A stretch of DNA of 64,000 nucleotides from Lumbricus terrestris (GCA_949752735.1 OX457044.1:11696294-11760293), one strand, 5' to 3'. Positions 42,550-55,024 are shown, counted from the stretch's first letter. The notes: generated by a model from the letters alone, not told the origin. Numbers and translations are program-made.

Positions 42550-43195
42550 TGGTCGTATCGTATCGTATCTGACCATTTGTAAAGCGCTTCTTGCAGCAAG
42601 AGCCTTTCAGAAGCGCTCCCAGTGCATGCAACTCCGAGAGAAAAGGCAGGTCTTTAGACAAGAGAAAGATGACGAAAGACTACCAGAGAGGATGGCAGAG
42701 CGAACGGATGGGAGAAGACCATTCCATAGGGAGGACCTATGCAGGCAAATGACCTGGATTGAGCCATGGCGGTCCTGACGCGAGGAACAAAGAGGTCGAG
42801 CCGATCTGAGGACCTAAGAGGACGCAGCGAAGTGGCCGAAATGGGGCGAAGTATGAGATCACAAAGATACGTCGGAGCAAGGCCTCGTTGAGACTTGAGA
42901 ACTAAACTTAGAACTTTGAATTGTATGCGAGCTGAGAGTGGAAGCCAGTGAAGTTGTTCGGCCATGAATGTAGATATGTGTGAGAATCGAGGAAGACGGG
43001 CAATGAGCCTCGCAGCAGCATTGAGTACAGACTGTAGGGGAGCTAGCCGAACCTTAGGGAGGCCAGCAAGGACAGAATTACAATAGTCAATCCGAGAACA
43101 GACGAAGGCGTGGACAATGGAGGTAAAGATCGAAGATGAAACAGATTTGCGAATAGCCCTCAGCAGTCTTGCTTCAGTCACCTGCTCAACCAGAA
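42550..43195 (-). pseudogene. CR1-like LINE, C-terminal half
   Basis: Long open minus-strand frame: 'VCSRIDYCNSVLAGLPKVRL', 'LQSVLNAAARLIARLP', 'EQLHWLPLSARIQFKVLSL', 'RGLAPTYLCDLILRP', 'RVRTAMAQSRSFACIGPP'. These are the textbook CR1 C-terminal blocks. The 3' end is GGGAGCGCTTCTGAAAGG, AAGCGCTTTACAAATG and three ATACG pentamers (42551-42566). 5'-truncated. Well preserved, so inserted fairly recently. Confidence 0.9.
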
Positions 43196-43269
43196 GAAAT
43201 TTTGTTATGACAATAACTATGGTATACATTAATATGATATACATTAATATGCAATTTCTATAATTGTTA

Positions 43270-43368
43270 AAAGTCCCCAAAAAATTTAAAAAATAAAAAA
43301 AATTAAATTTAAAAAAAAATAAAAAATAAAAAAATTAAATAAAAAAAAAATAAATAAAATAAAATAGA
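43270..43368. repeat. A-rich low-complexity tract
   Basis: Almost only A with scattered T, inside the GTCACGG element and just beyond the LINE's truncated 5' end. Confidence 0.85.
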
Positions 43369-44329
43369 ATCATTGTTACAAGATACAAGCGTGATGTTTA
43401 CATTTCATGCTTAATTGCAGGGATATTTGTAACAATACCAATCAGTTCAGTCAACTGAATTTTTTTCTAGTAGAGTCCGTGACACTTTTGTAGAGTCCGT
43501 GACAATATTAAACTTCACATAATTTTTTTTAAGGCAATGGTAGGAAAAGTAATTTATGTTAATTGAGTAGCCTGCAATGGGGAATTAGAGCAATGGAAAT
43601 AATAAGTTCGCTGTTCAATTTGAAATGCCTGAGAAATAAATTAGAAGCCCTAAAATGTCACGGACTCTACAAGTCGTGTTTCAGACTCAGGATGTGGTGC
43701 ATTTGTGATCACATAGTATTTATCACATACCCTCACCATGGTCATGATGTCCAGCTGAAAATATTCAACATTGGATTTGCGTTAAAAATTTACCCCTTGG
43801 AAATTGCATGTAGAGTCCGTGACGAAAAAATATCAAAATTGCCACTTTGAAGCAAGGCCGACACAAAATCCTAAGCACAAATTGAAAACCCTTTTGGAAT
43901 CTTATACTAGAACCATATAGGCCTAGCTATCACAGAAATTATTATCAACTTGAACTTCTGATATTTTTTATTGACCTCTCGAGGACTGCAATACCGTGGA
44001 ATGGCCCATGAGTTATATTGTAACAAGTTTCTATTGTATAGGCCCTATTCACCATGGGTTGCCTCTTCATTATTCTAAATAAAAGTTCGTGGTTTGACGT
44101 GTCCTTCGATCTAAGTTCTTATCTGGTAACTTAATCTATAAAAAATCTTAAAATAATCGTATATTTTCAATTAGTTTGCAAAGTTAGTGTCCGACGGCAC
44201 CCTGTTTTTGAGGACATTGTTTTCTTAGTATTTATTTCCAGTCCATACTTCCTAGTTGTCTCATTTACTCTGTCAATCAGTTGTTGGAGCGCTTCTTTTG
44301 TCTGACTGTTGCTTGAGCGATATTGAGCT

Positions 44330-44468
44330 CCTGCTTTCATCACATCTCACGTCGTCCTCAAATCACTTCATTGGTTAACAATTCCAGAGCGAATCGACTT
44401 CGAATTTCAACCCTTCAATTTATACTCTCAGCCCAGATTTTCTTCGTTAACTCTTCAACAGCAGCGCT
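44330..44468 (+). pseudogene. CR1/L2-like LINE fragment left of the minisatellite
   Basis: The plus strand reads 'LKSLHWLTIPERIDFEF', the conserved His-Trp-Leu-x-Ile-x-x-Arg-Ile block. It is cut by the minisatellite. After the array (48103-48230) decayed 'NVLPSELRTFLF' text fits the same protein's C-terminus, so the array probably expanded inside this LINE. Confidence 0.65.
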
Positions 44469-47400
44469 CTCGACCCGATTAGTCTTAGTATTTCTCGATC
44501 CGATTAGTCTTAGTATTTCTCGATCCGATCAGTCTTAGTATTTCTCGACCCGATAAGTCTTAGTATTACTCGATCCGATCAGTCTTAGTATTTCTCGATC
44601 CGATTAGTCTTAGTATTTCTCGACCCGATAAGTCTTAGTATTTCTCGATCCGATTAGTCTTAGTATTTCTCGATCCGATCAGTCTTAGTATTTCTCGACC
44701 CGATAAGTCTTAGTATTACTCGATCCGATCAGTCTTAGTATTTCTCGATCCGATTAGTCTTAGTATTTCTCGACCCGATAAGTCTTAGTATTTCTCGATC
44801 CGATTAGTCTGAGTATTTCTCGATCCGATTAGTCTTAGTATTTCTCGACCCGTTAAGTCTTAGTATTTCTCGATCCGATTAGTCTGAGTATTTCTCGATC
44901 CGATTAGTCTTAGTATTTCTCGATCCGATTAGTCTTAGTATTTCTCGATCCGATTAGTCTTAGTATTTCTCGACCCGATTAGTCTTAGTATTTCTCGACC
45001 CGATTAGTCTTAGTATTTCTCGATCCGATTAGTCTTAGTATTTCTCGATCCGATCAGTCTTAGTATTTCTCGACCCGATAAGTCTTAGTATTACTCGATC
45101 CGATCAGTCTTAGTATTTCTCGATCCGATTAGTCTTAGTATTTCTCGACCCGATAAGTCTTAGTATTTCTCGATCCGATTAGTCTGAGTATTTCTCGATC
45201 CGATTAGTCTTAGTATTTCTCGACCCGTTAAGTCTTAGTATTTCTCGATCCGATTAGTCTGAGTATTTCTCGATCCGATTAGTCTTAGTATTTCTCGATC
45301 CGATTAGTCTTAGTATTTCTCGATCCGATTAGTCTTAGTATTTCTCGACCCGATTAGTCTTAGTATTTCTCGATCCGATTAGTCTTAGTATTTCTCGATC
45401 CGATTAGTCTGAGTATTTCTCGATCCGATTAGTCTTAGTATTTCTCGATCCGATTAGTCTTAGTATTTCTCGACCCGATTAGTCTTAGTATTTCTCGACC
45501 CGATCAGTCTTAGTATTTCTCGATCCGATTAGTCTTAGTATTTCTCGACCCGATCAGTCTTAGTATTTCTCGATCCGATTAGTCTTAGTATTTCTCGATC
45601 CGATTAGTCTTAGTATTTCTCGACCCGATTAGTCTTAGTATTTCTCGATCCGATTAGTCTTAGTATTTCTCGACCCGATCAGTCTTAGTATTTCTCGATC
45701 CGATTAGTCTTAGTATTTCTCGATCCGATTAGTCTTAGTATTTCTCGACCCGATTAGTCTTAGTATTTCTCGATCCGATTAGTCTTAGTATTTCTCGATC
45801 CGATCAGTCTTAGTATTTCTCGACCCGATAAGTCTTAGTATTACTCGATCCGATCAGTCTTAGTATTTCTCGATCCGATTAGTCTTAGTATTTCTCGACC
45901 CGATAAGTCTTAGTATTTCTCGATCCGATTAGTCTGAGTATTTCTCGATCCGATTAGTCTTAGTATTTCTCGACCCGTTAAGTCTTAGTATTTCTCGATC
46001 CGATTAGTCTGAGTATTTCTCGATCCGATTAGTCTTAGTATTTCTCGATCCGATTAGTCTTAGTATTTCTCGATCCGATTAGTCTTAGTATTTCTCGACC
46101 CGATTAGTCTTAGTATTTCTCGACCCGATTAGTCTTAGTATTTCTCGATCCGATTAGTCTGAGTATTTCTCGATCCGATTAGTCTTAGTATTTCTCGATC
46201 CGATTAGTCTTAGTATTTCTCGATCCGATCAGTCTTAGTATTTCTCGATCCGATTAGTCTTAGTATTTCTCGACCCGATAAGTCTTAGTATTTCTCGATC
46301 CGATTAGTCTGAGTATTTCTCGATCCGATTAGTCTTAGTACTTCTCGACCCGTTAAGTCTTAGTATTTCTCGATCCGATTAGTCTGAGTATTTCTCGATC
46401 CGATTAGTCTTAGTATTTCTCGACCCGATCAGTCTTAGTATTTCTCGATCCGATTAGTCTTAGTATTTCTCGATCCGATTAGTCTTAGTATTTCTCGACC
46501 CGATTAGTCTTAGTATTTCTCGATCCGATTAGTCTTAGTATTTCTCGATCCGATTAGTCTTAGTATTTCTCGATCCGATTAGTCTTAGTATTTCTCGATC
46601 CGATCAGTCTTAGTATTTCTCGATCCGATTAGTCTTAGTATTTCTCGACCCGATAAGTCTTAGTATTTCTCGATCCGATTAGTCTGAGTATTTCTCGATC
46701 CGATTAGTCTTAGTATTTCTCGATCCGATTAGTCTTAGTATTTCTCGATCCGATTAGTCTTAGTATTTCTCGATCCGATTAGTCTTAGTATTTCTCGACC
46801 CGATTAGTCTTAGTATTTCTCGATCCGATTAGTCTGAGTATTTCTCGATCCGATTAGTCTTAGTATTTCTCGATCCGATTAGTCTTAGTATTTCTCGACC
46901 CGATTAGTCTTAGTATTTCTCGACCCGATTAGTCTTAGTATTTCTCGACCCGATTAGTCTTAGTATTTCTCGATCCGATTAGTCTTAGTATTTCTCGATC
47001 CGATTAGTCTTAGTATTTCTCGATCCGATTAGTCTTAGTATTTCTCGATCCGATTAGTCTTAGTATTTCTCGACCCGATTAGTCTTAGTATTTCTCGACC
47101 CGATCAGTCTTAGTATTTCTCGATCCGATTAGTCTTAGTATTTCTCGACCCGATCAGTCTTAGTATTTCTCGATCCGATTAGTCTTAGTATTTCTCGATC
47201 CGATTAGTCTTAGTATTTCTCGACCCGATTAGTCTTAGTATTTCTCGATCCGATTAGTCTTAGTATTTCTCGATCCGATTAGTCTTAGTATTTCTCGATC
47301 CGATTAGTCTTAGTATTTCTCGATCCGATCAGTCTTAGTATTTCTCGATCCGATTAGTCTTAGTATTTCTCGATCCGATCAGTCTTAGTATTTCTCGACC

Positions 47401-48102
47401 CGATTAGTCTTAGTATTTCTCGATCCGATTAGTCTTAGTATTTCTCGATCCGATTAGTCTTAGTATTTCTCGATCCGATTAGTCTTAGTATTTCTCGACC
47501 CGATTAGTCTTAGTATTTCTCGACCCGATAAGTCTTAGTATTTCTCGATCCGATTAGTCTGAGTATTTCTCGATCCGATTAGTCTTAGTATTTCTCGATC
47601 CGATTAGTCTGAGTATTTCTCGATCCGATTAGTCTTAGTATTTCTCGACCCGTTAAGTCTTAGTATTTCTCGATCCGATTAGTCTGAGTATTTCTCGATC
47701 CGATTAGTCTTAGTATTTCTCGATCCGATTAGTCTTAGTATTACTCGATCCGATCAGTCTTAGTATTTCTCGATCCGATTAGTCTGAGTATTTCTCGATC
47801 CGATTAGTCTGAGTATTTCTCGATCCAATTAGTCTGAGTATTTCTCGATCCGATTAGTCTGAGTATTTCTCGATCCGATTAGTCTGAGTATTTCTCGATC
47901 CGATTAGTCTGAGTATTTCTCGATCCGATTAGTCTTAGTATTTCTCGATCCGATTAGTCTGAGTATTTCTCGATCCGATTAGTCTTAGTATTTCTCGATC
48001 CGATTAGTCTGAGTATTTCTCGACCCGATCATTAGTCTTAGTATTTCTCGATCCGATTAGTCTGAATATCTCTCGATCCGATTAGTCTTAGTATTTCTCG
48101 AC
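44469..48102. repeat. 25-bp minisatellite, about 145 units
   Basis: The unit reads CGATCCGATTAGTCTTAGTA plus TTTCT. Variants at fixed positions (CGACC, GATCAG, GATAAG, GTTAAG, TCTGAG, TTACT) recur in the same order, which shows higher-order duplication. No spacers, so it is not a CRISPR array. Non-coding. Confidence 0.97.
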
Positions 48103-48448
48103 CGCCGGTCACGAATCATCTCAAGTTCTGCAATCGTGCCATCAAAATTATCCAACACAGCACCACATCTCTGAAAATGTTTTGCCTTCTGAATTGCGCA
48201 CTTTTTTGTTCGCCCACTATCATTATCACCTTCATCGAGCTCCTTTGTCTATCAAATCTCGGCCTTTCCATTTGCAATTAGAGCCTCGCCCAGCGGCGAC
48301 GCCAGCTACACAATGTCGGCAGGAGGTCGCGTCAAGGTCATGCGAGTTATTCATCAGGTTGAAAATAATAAAGTAGCCTTCAAAAGATGTTACAAATTTC
48401 AAGTAATGTTGGCAGGTCATAAGGAAAGATGAAGAGCAAAATAGGCAG

Positions 48449-48791
48449 CAGGGCTTTTTAAAGGAAATCTTTTATGAACTGCACAGCCAGCAATTTATAT
48501 CTGGCGGATAAATTATTTTTGGTCATTCACCAAAGATTTTCGAAAAGTGTTCTAAGTAGCCGGCTATAAAATCTGATGACCTTTTTTTAAGTCATTCACC
48601 TGACATTTTGCCTTTCGGAGGTCTTTCTTCACTGCACAACCCTTCGAGCCACTCCGATAAATTACCCCCAATCCGCAGCAGTTAGACCTACCTTTTTCTA
48701 ATTGTTTCAACTGCACAAGATTGCTTTTGCAACTGCACAAATTCATTTGCAACTGCACATTTTTTGTACGAATGCACGTTAAAAAGGCTTG
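48449..48791. mobile_element. hAT-like MITE with 8-bp target duplication
   Basis: Ends CAGGGCTTTTTAAAGG and CGTTAAAAAGGCTTG. Flanked by ATAGGCAG at 48441-48448 and 48792-48799. Internal AACTGCACA words match the element at 32058. Confidence 0.88.
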
Positions 48792-48799
48792 ATAGGCAG

Positions 48800-49494
48800 G
48801 TCAATCGGCTGGTATCCTGCGCTTGGCTTTTGAGCGGCGCTTTAGAAGTTTGAAGACTCAAGTACATTTTTCTACTATCTCAAAACCGCTTTCTTTTCTG
48901 GGGGTTCTCGGACAAGGAGCGCCTGTGATTGGTGCGTACTGTAAGAGGAGCTCTATAAATGTATAGATACAATAAATACAATGCAATGCAAGTGAAAAGA
49001 TTACCATTTTTAACTGTGACAATTTCTCCTTTTGTTTAGACTACTCTTTTAATTCATTGTTTTAATCGAAAGGATAATTATGCCGCCACTGCCCACCAGA
49101 AAGATATCACGATTTTGGCAGAAAATATAAAAGTACGAATCAAGTGAAAAAATAAAAGGCGAAAATTATCTGAGGCCGAAACCTACATGCGATCAACGAT
49201 GTTTTAAGAGCGACTCACTAACCTAGGCCTATAGCTCGTTTGTCAATCAAAAATGATATGAAATTATTGCCATCGATCAACTCCATGCAGTTAGATCATT
49301 GCGAATTTTGCATCCATCAAAGCTCGCAAGATTTGTTTGTGAATGGAAGAGTTTAAAAGGATGGAACCCACGCCATTGTCTATAGTTACTGACATGAAGT
49401 TTTAATTAGAAGAATGCTAAAAAAATTGAATAATTAGCATCTTCTATCAGATGCAAAAAGTCAAATAGGCCTAATATTGGGAATAATAATTTCC
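48800..49494. other. Non-coding stretch with LINE-tail traces
   Basis: GAGCGGCGCTTTAGAAG near 48830 and GGAGCGCCTGTGATTGG near 48918 are weak CR1-type tail motifs. No gene. Confidence 0.4.
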
Positions 49495-49612
49495 CTGCTT
49501 TCTACCAGTTGCTCAAGACCTTTCTTTTTAGCCGTGGTTGGACTGGGAGCGCCACTGATTAGGCTTCTTAAAGGGGCGCTATATTAATTTTTGAAATGAA
49601 TGGATGAATTAA
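49495..49612 (+). mobile_element. CR1-like LINE 3' tail
   Basis: 'LKTFLFSRGWTGSATD'-like text followed by GGGAGCGCCACTGATTAG, GGGGCGCTATATTAAT and a (GAAT)n tail. Tail only. Confidence 0.7.
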
Positions 49613-50339
49613 ATAAGGCATAATTATTTGCTTTTACAGTAGCCTACATTCTATTGTTAAGAGCCTAATAGGCATTTTGTGTCCATTAACCCATTTTATT
49701 TCGATTTGCGTTGTTTTAGCAGACCTACATATCGCATTGTATCGTGTCCATAAACGTTTATAAAACGTTTATTATTTATGGTGTGTATACTGTATAGCAG
49801 TCCAATTAACGTGTTGACAGGAAGTGAACTCCTCAAATTTTTGCTTGACGACCCGTTCATATCTTTCTTACGGCCTTTGGTCCCGCGCACATTTAGGGCC
49901 GGGCCACTCGCAAAGTCAGCCTTTCTATGTCTAACAAGCATCGCCATGTTTTGTTCATTATTCTTTACTATTCATTGCAATGTTACTTGAATTGATGTCT
50001 TGAGTAAGTTTATTATGATGAGAGTCTTGTAGAGGACATTCGATCATAATATTGTTTTTGTCTCTTCCTCATTTATTGCTTTGTCCTCATTTAATTTCCT
50101 TTCTCTCCAGTTGACATTGTGCATTCTTCTTAAGCTGCTGTGTTCGTTTGCTCTGTTTGCTAAAGGAATAATCCTTCGAATTCGATGTAAGAAGAGACAG
50201 CGAATACAATAATATGCGATCCGGAGTCTTACGTCAAGAATTCGACACCGAAGAGCAGAGAATTGAGAAGCTGAATGGTAGATAACAGCTCAGCACTTAT
50301 ATTATTATCTAGACCTTTAACATAAGAAACCTCAATGTA
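49613..50339. other. Non-coding stretch
   Basis: No gene or repeat recognised. Confidence 0.35.
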
Positions 50340-51741
50340 CAGGGTGGCTCAAAAAAAACGTACCACCGGGGAAAATGCGATATCTTCGCAGCCGATCGAA
50401 CTTTTTCTGCGAAAATTTTCCAATTTGTAGGGGAATGAATTTCCAACAATACCTGAAAGTTTCATTTGAAACTTTTCATGTTTGCAAAAGTTACAGCTGT
50501 TCAAACTTAAAATTTCGTTTTTTCAATTATCCGCGGAAAATTGACGTCACTTGTAGATTTCCAAGTCAAATGATATCACTTTTCACTACGACCTCAGCAT
50601 TCCGTTTTGCAGTTTATTGTAAGGTATAATGAGAGTGTCCACTCCCTGCCTTAACACAAGCTCAAATTCTTTTTGTGAAGCTCAGTATGGCCTTGTTGGT
50701 CGGGTCCTGCGGCAACTGACCCCACATTAGCAGCAAGACTTGCTTCAGCTGGCCAATGTTCTCCAACTTGGGATTAAATGTCTTGCAGCGTTCCAGCATA
50801 GCTCCCCAGACGTGATAAACAAGAGGGTTAAGGTCTGGCGAGTTTGTAAATCATCTTTGCCAATGCATTTACTTCAGTTGATGTCAATAAGGTAGCGCCA
50901 TCATAATCAACCTTGCCGTGCGAGCAAGCAGGCGCACTGTCCTGCTGCATAATAAAACCAGATGTTAGAGCATACCTGGTCTTCAATGAGTCTGGGTAAG
51001 CGAGTTCAATGATGAGTTTGACATCTAACCTACTGAATGGGATTAATTGCAGTCTTTTCTTGCAGCCGCAACACACGCCGGCATATCTGATGCCGAAACC
51101 ACGATTTGCTTTGCAAACTTGACCTTTCGATTACCAAGCGAATTTCGTGAAAATCGCGCTTTTTCCGTCAGATCAAGCGACCACTTCCTGCCTCTCTTCC
51201 GACATCTGATCTTCGTTACATAAACACGTTTGCAGATAGTCTTCAATGTGCTCAGGCTCCACTTTTCACTGGGTATTTTGCTATGATCACGCGATGTCTC
51301 AGTCTCTGTTCATGCAAAGTCCGAGTTCCCATTTGATCTTTTGCAGAAACTTTGCCCATGACGTTCATTGTTTGGGTTCACCAATTGAGACCTTAATCTA
51401 TAAAATATCACCAAATACCAGCAGATTGCTTCATAAACAGCTTCTTTACAGCTCATAGTGAGGTCGTATGACATCATCATCAATGTGTGTGTGTTGTAAT
51501 TTGCCAAACATCCTAATGAAATCACTTGTATTGGAGCATGATTCTCCGGATAATTGAAAAAACGAAATTTTAAGTTTGAACAGCTGTAACTTTTGCAAAC
51601 ATGAAAAGTTTCAAATGAAACTTTCAGGGATTGTTGTATATTCATTCCCCTTCAAATTGTGAAATTTTCGCAGAAAAACCCCAATCGGCTGCGAAGATAT
51701 CGCATTTTCCCCGGTGGTACGTTTTTTTTTGAGCCACCCTG
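50340..51741 (-). mobile_element. Mariner-like element with about 200-bp inverted repeats
   Basis: Ends CAGGGTGGCTCAAAAAAAAC and GTTTTTTTTTGAGCCACCCTG, both flanked by TA. The inverted arms extend about 200 bp. A decayed minus-strand transposase runs from about 51250 to 50665. Its blocks are 'CRKRGRKWSLDLTEKARF', 'GFIMQQDSAPACSH', then 'NSPDLNPLVYHVWGAMLE' and a C-terminal 'PTNKAILSFTKRI'. The frames are shifted and the element is inactive. Confidence 0.9.
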
Positions 51742-52058
51742 TATGTCCGTTGCTAACAGAGAAAATCAAATTGAACTGCAAAAAATAAAAAAATTCTTTA
51801 GATTAAAGTTTCAGATTTCGCCAAAACTTATCGGCAAATTTTCTATAATTCCTTCACGGTGGAACGCTTGTCAATGAATATCTAGACCTTAATAACGGAT
51901 GGTTGTCAGCGAGTAAAAACTGAGCTATTAGGTAGTAAAAATATGCAGTATGCATACTTTGAACGATGTAGGCTACTGTGCTATATAATCGTGATACAAT
52001 ATTGTTTGCCTTGCGTAACCCTTGATTTTATTGCAGACGAGTGTTTGTTTCTTTACAG
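51742..52058. other. Spacer before a candidate exon
   Basis: Nothing recognised. It may be upstream intron or 5' flank of the candidate second channel gene. Confidence 0.35.
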
Positions 52059-52075
52059 TGAAACATAGTGAGGCA

Positions 52076-52194
52076 ATGGAAGAGGAGGCAGGTTCCAGTC
52101 GGTCGTGGCTGATCCTGTTGTCGGAATTCGCCACAGGTACAACGGTCCACGGACTGAAATTCCTCGTTGAACCATCGAAGTTTCTCTGCAGGAA
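52076..52194 (+). CDS. Candidate first coding exon of a second DEG/ENaC gene
   Basis: From an ATG at 52076 the frame reads 'SWLILLSEFATGTTVHGLKF' then 'LVEPSKFLCRK'. Phe-Ala...Thr-x-Val-His-Gly-Leu followed by Arg-Lys is the family's N-terminal block just before TM1, here with an intact His-Gly. The donor AGGAA|GTAAGT is near-consensus, phase 2. An acceptor-like CTTTACAG sits at 52051-52058, so the exon may begin there. Downstream, 52272-52416 could follow in phase and contains a hydrophobic stretch but soon meets TAA, so it is not a convincing TM1 exon. No later exons were found up to the window end. This may be a long-intron gene, or an exon relic. Confidence 0.6.
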
Positions 52195-52477
52195 GTAAGT
52201 TCCCCGATCTGCAGCTACATCCCACATCTTTTAGTGCTACATAACCTGTTATTGAAATGGTTTGCATTCAGAATCACATCACCGCTACGGTATATGAAAA
52301 AAGGTTGTTTTGTTCCGTATTTGACCAAGAACAGTTCAGGATTGGTGTATTCCATAACGAGCATTGCTGGAAAACTCTGTCTCTGGATCCTTTGTATTGT
52401 ATTGTATTGCATTGCATAATATATGGGACTAGGTGAGCACTGCAATAGTAAGCCTATAGGCTTGCAAAACGTGACTC

Positions 52478-52608
52478 AGAGAAAGAAAGAGATAGACAGA
52501 CAGATACAGACACAGAGAGGGAGAGAAAGAGGAAGAGGGAGAGGAAGAAAGAGAGGGAGAGCGAGAGGGAGAGGGAGAGGGAGAAGGAAAGGGAGAGGGA
52601 GAGTTTCA
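52478..52608. repeat. Purine-rich (GAGAGG)n tract
   Basis: G and A only for most of 130 bp, with (AGAC)n at the start. The Arg/Gly-rich frame across it is an artefact. Confidence 0.9.
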
Positions 52609-53084
52609 AACAACGTCCGCAAGCGCATCCGCATGGAATTTTCATATGGGACCATATGGATTATGTAAGCATCCATATGGATGGTATACCATATGGACTT
52701 ATGGAGCCCTTCTAGAACCTGCATTCGGATGTCATCTTCTGCTCATTGGAATGCTGGCAGGGACGACAACAACAACTAAACATCGACGACGGAGAACTTC
52801 CTGACGCGGGTGTCGCTCCTCTTTTCTCTATTATAACATTATTGTGATATGAATCAGAGAGTATAGGGCGTCAGGTCTGTAAGCAGTTCCTCGTTTTTAA
52901 CTTACTTACTTTCTTACTTTGAGAGTTTCTGACGAGGAATGGACGTTGAACTTCGGATGTCCCTTGAAATCTGGATCAAATTTTGAAAATCTTCAACGGC
53001 TGTCAATGATTAGTTGTCAGACTGTGACGAGGCAATAAGACTGTGAGACCATAAATGTCTGTCTATATTATAGACAACTCTATA
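52609..53084. other. Non-coding spacer
   Basis: CCATATGGA words recur near 52655-52700. No gene. Confidence 0.35.
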
Positions 53085-54318
53085 CAGGGCCTAGGACGGG
53101 GAGGCCAATGGGGCCATTTGGCCCCAGGCCTCACTTGGTAAAGGGCCTCGGAATTCGGAATTACGGACTTATCTATAATAGCCTAAGTAACTCCTTAATT
53201 CCGTAATTCCCCATTTCAATAAATAATTTGTTGATATGGGGAATTACAGAATTAACGAGTTATTCACTGAAATGTAGCATTATGCAAATTCTGATTATTT
53301 CGTGACAAAATCATTGACACTAAAATAATTGCAAACTGCAAAAGTTTTTTCGTAAATCTATTATTAGTTGTATAATTGAAAAGTTGTCAGCATTCAACAG
53401 TATAAACTCTATCGTAGACCCTAAGTCATAAGTCAAACACTCAAACTATAAAAAAAATGTTTTAATATTCATGCATATAATTATTGTTCTTATTATCGGA
53501 TTCGCTGTGGATAGTGTTCCCTACACAGTACACTATATATTCTTACGTTCTTAGTCTTTTAGAGCGGTGGTGTAGCCAGGATTTGGAGTTTGGAGGTAGT
53601 GTAGAAAATAAATGGGCCCTGGGGTGGTGGACGAATTCGAGCGGAACGAGTGCACGATTGGGGGGTTTGTTTTTAGCTTTTGAAATTGATATTTAATCTA
53701 CATTAATTCATGAAAATAGTTTTAACAATATCAGTCAATTTGACAAAATTGACCACATTGTCAATTTTATTGAAAAAGTAGCAAATATTCCCTCTGGGAG
53801 CCTAACTATTAGCCTATTATATGATATAAAAATATCATTTATTCTTATCTCTTACAGAAAGATGTAGAGATCATTCAAATCAAAAGTGGACATGAGAAAG
53901 TAGAAACGAAAGAAATTGGCTCGACAAAAGGATTAAGCTGCTTCAGCAAGCCAAAAAATTCAAATTTCGTTGCACATCCTGATAATAGCAATAGTCTCAG
54001 CCAGAATGAAAATCTTCGAGAAATAAATTAATCACAAACAGAAAGTACCCTCCAAGAGACTTCGACGACTGTAACAACTGTGACTGACAAAGAATGGAGT
54101 TTTGAACAAGGAAAATGTGAAATTATTGTACAGCATTTAACAATTGTCATTGAATCAGATGGGCCTAATTCAAATAATTTTCTTTTAAAATATTATGAGG
54201 CATGTTGACATTGGAGCAGGATCTCACAGCAATCCAAAATTTCGACGTAGATTCTTGAGTGAGATGGACTTGAAAATTAATTGTGGCCCTGGGCCTCCAA
54301 ATCCTGTCCTAGGCCCTG
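53085..54318. mobile_element. hAT-like element with exact 8-bp target duplication
   Basis: Ends CAGGGCCTAGGAC and GTCCTAGGCCCTG. ACTCTATA is duplicated at 53077-53084 and 54319-54326. A plus-strand coding relic (53858-54030) follows an acceptor-like TCTTACAG and reads 'KDVEIIQIKSGHEKVETKEI' before an early stop. That fits the N-terminal region of a hAT transposase, but only loosely. An internal inverted repeat (TAATTCCGTAATTCCCCAT) lies at 53190-53270. Confidence 0.9.
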
Positions 54319-54436
54319 ACTCTATATAAATATGCTGCACATCATCTTCTGGTCTGATACATTCGTTTCAGTCTAAAGTTACAGCTGATTATTAGCAAAC
54401 GCTGCGTCAAGTCAGAGGAGTAATTGTTCGCAGATT

Positions 54437-54452
54437 ATTATTATTATTATTA

Positions 54453-54486
<34 letters not shown>

Positions 54487-54545
54487 TTATTATTATTATT
54501 ATCATTATTATTATTATTATTATTATTATTTTATTATTATTATCA

Positions 54546-54586
<41 letters not shown>

Positions 54587-54592
54587 TTTATT
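54437..54592. repeat. (ATT)n microsatellite
   Basis: ATT tract with rare ATC and T interruptions. Confidence 0.95.
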
Positions 54593-54835
54593 ATAACACA
54601 TTTGTTTCTTCAAAAACTAACACAATCACGTGCAGACAAGCAAAAATAATCGTTTTCAACGTTAGGCTGTCAAGTTCCGTCGTGCCCAACACTGACAACG
54701 AATTTCCTCTTTGGAGTGCGACTGATATGCGTTGCAGCAGATGGTTAGTTTCACGCTGGTCACCGGTCGCTACGGAAATCCTCCTTCCTAGCTCCTGAGC
54801 AAATTCCAGAGACTCGGTGTGCCAGCTTCCTCCAG

Positions 54836-54861
54836 TTATTATTATTTTATTATTATTATTA

Positions 54862-54896
<35 letters not shown>

Positions 54897-55024
54897 TTAT
54901 TATTATTATTATCATTATTATTATTATTATTATTGAGATTTGTTCTTATTATTATTAGTGTTATTATTATTATTATTAGTGTTATTATTATTGCTATTAT
55001 TATTATTATTATTTTTTTTTTTTA

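Larger units (their letters stand above)
41717..44007 (-). mobile_element. DNA element with recurring GTCACGGACTCTAC sites
   Basis: Termini GGGCCATTCCACGGTATT and AATACCGTGGAATGGCCC, with ATGA on both flanks. The 14-mer GTCACGGACTCTAC occurs eight times inside: at 41741, 41907, 42105, 42119 and 43657 on the plus strand and at 43470, 43490 and 43810 on the minus strand. They cluster toward both ends, like subterminal binding sites. A minus-strand coding remnant lies at 42355 and a CR1-like LINE is nested inside. The superfamily is not identified. Confidence 0.8.

Noticed and set aside
44469..48102. Long regular array that might be taken for CRISPR
   Set aside because: The 25-bp units are directly adjacent, with no unique spacers, no leader and no cas genes; the surrounding DNA is animal.
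52272..52419. TM1 exon of the second DEG/ENaC gene
   Set aside because: It follows in phase and has a hydrophobic run ('CLWILCIVLYCIA'), but the family expects TM1 directly after Arg-Lys, and a TAA ends the frame inside the run.
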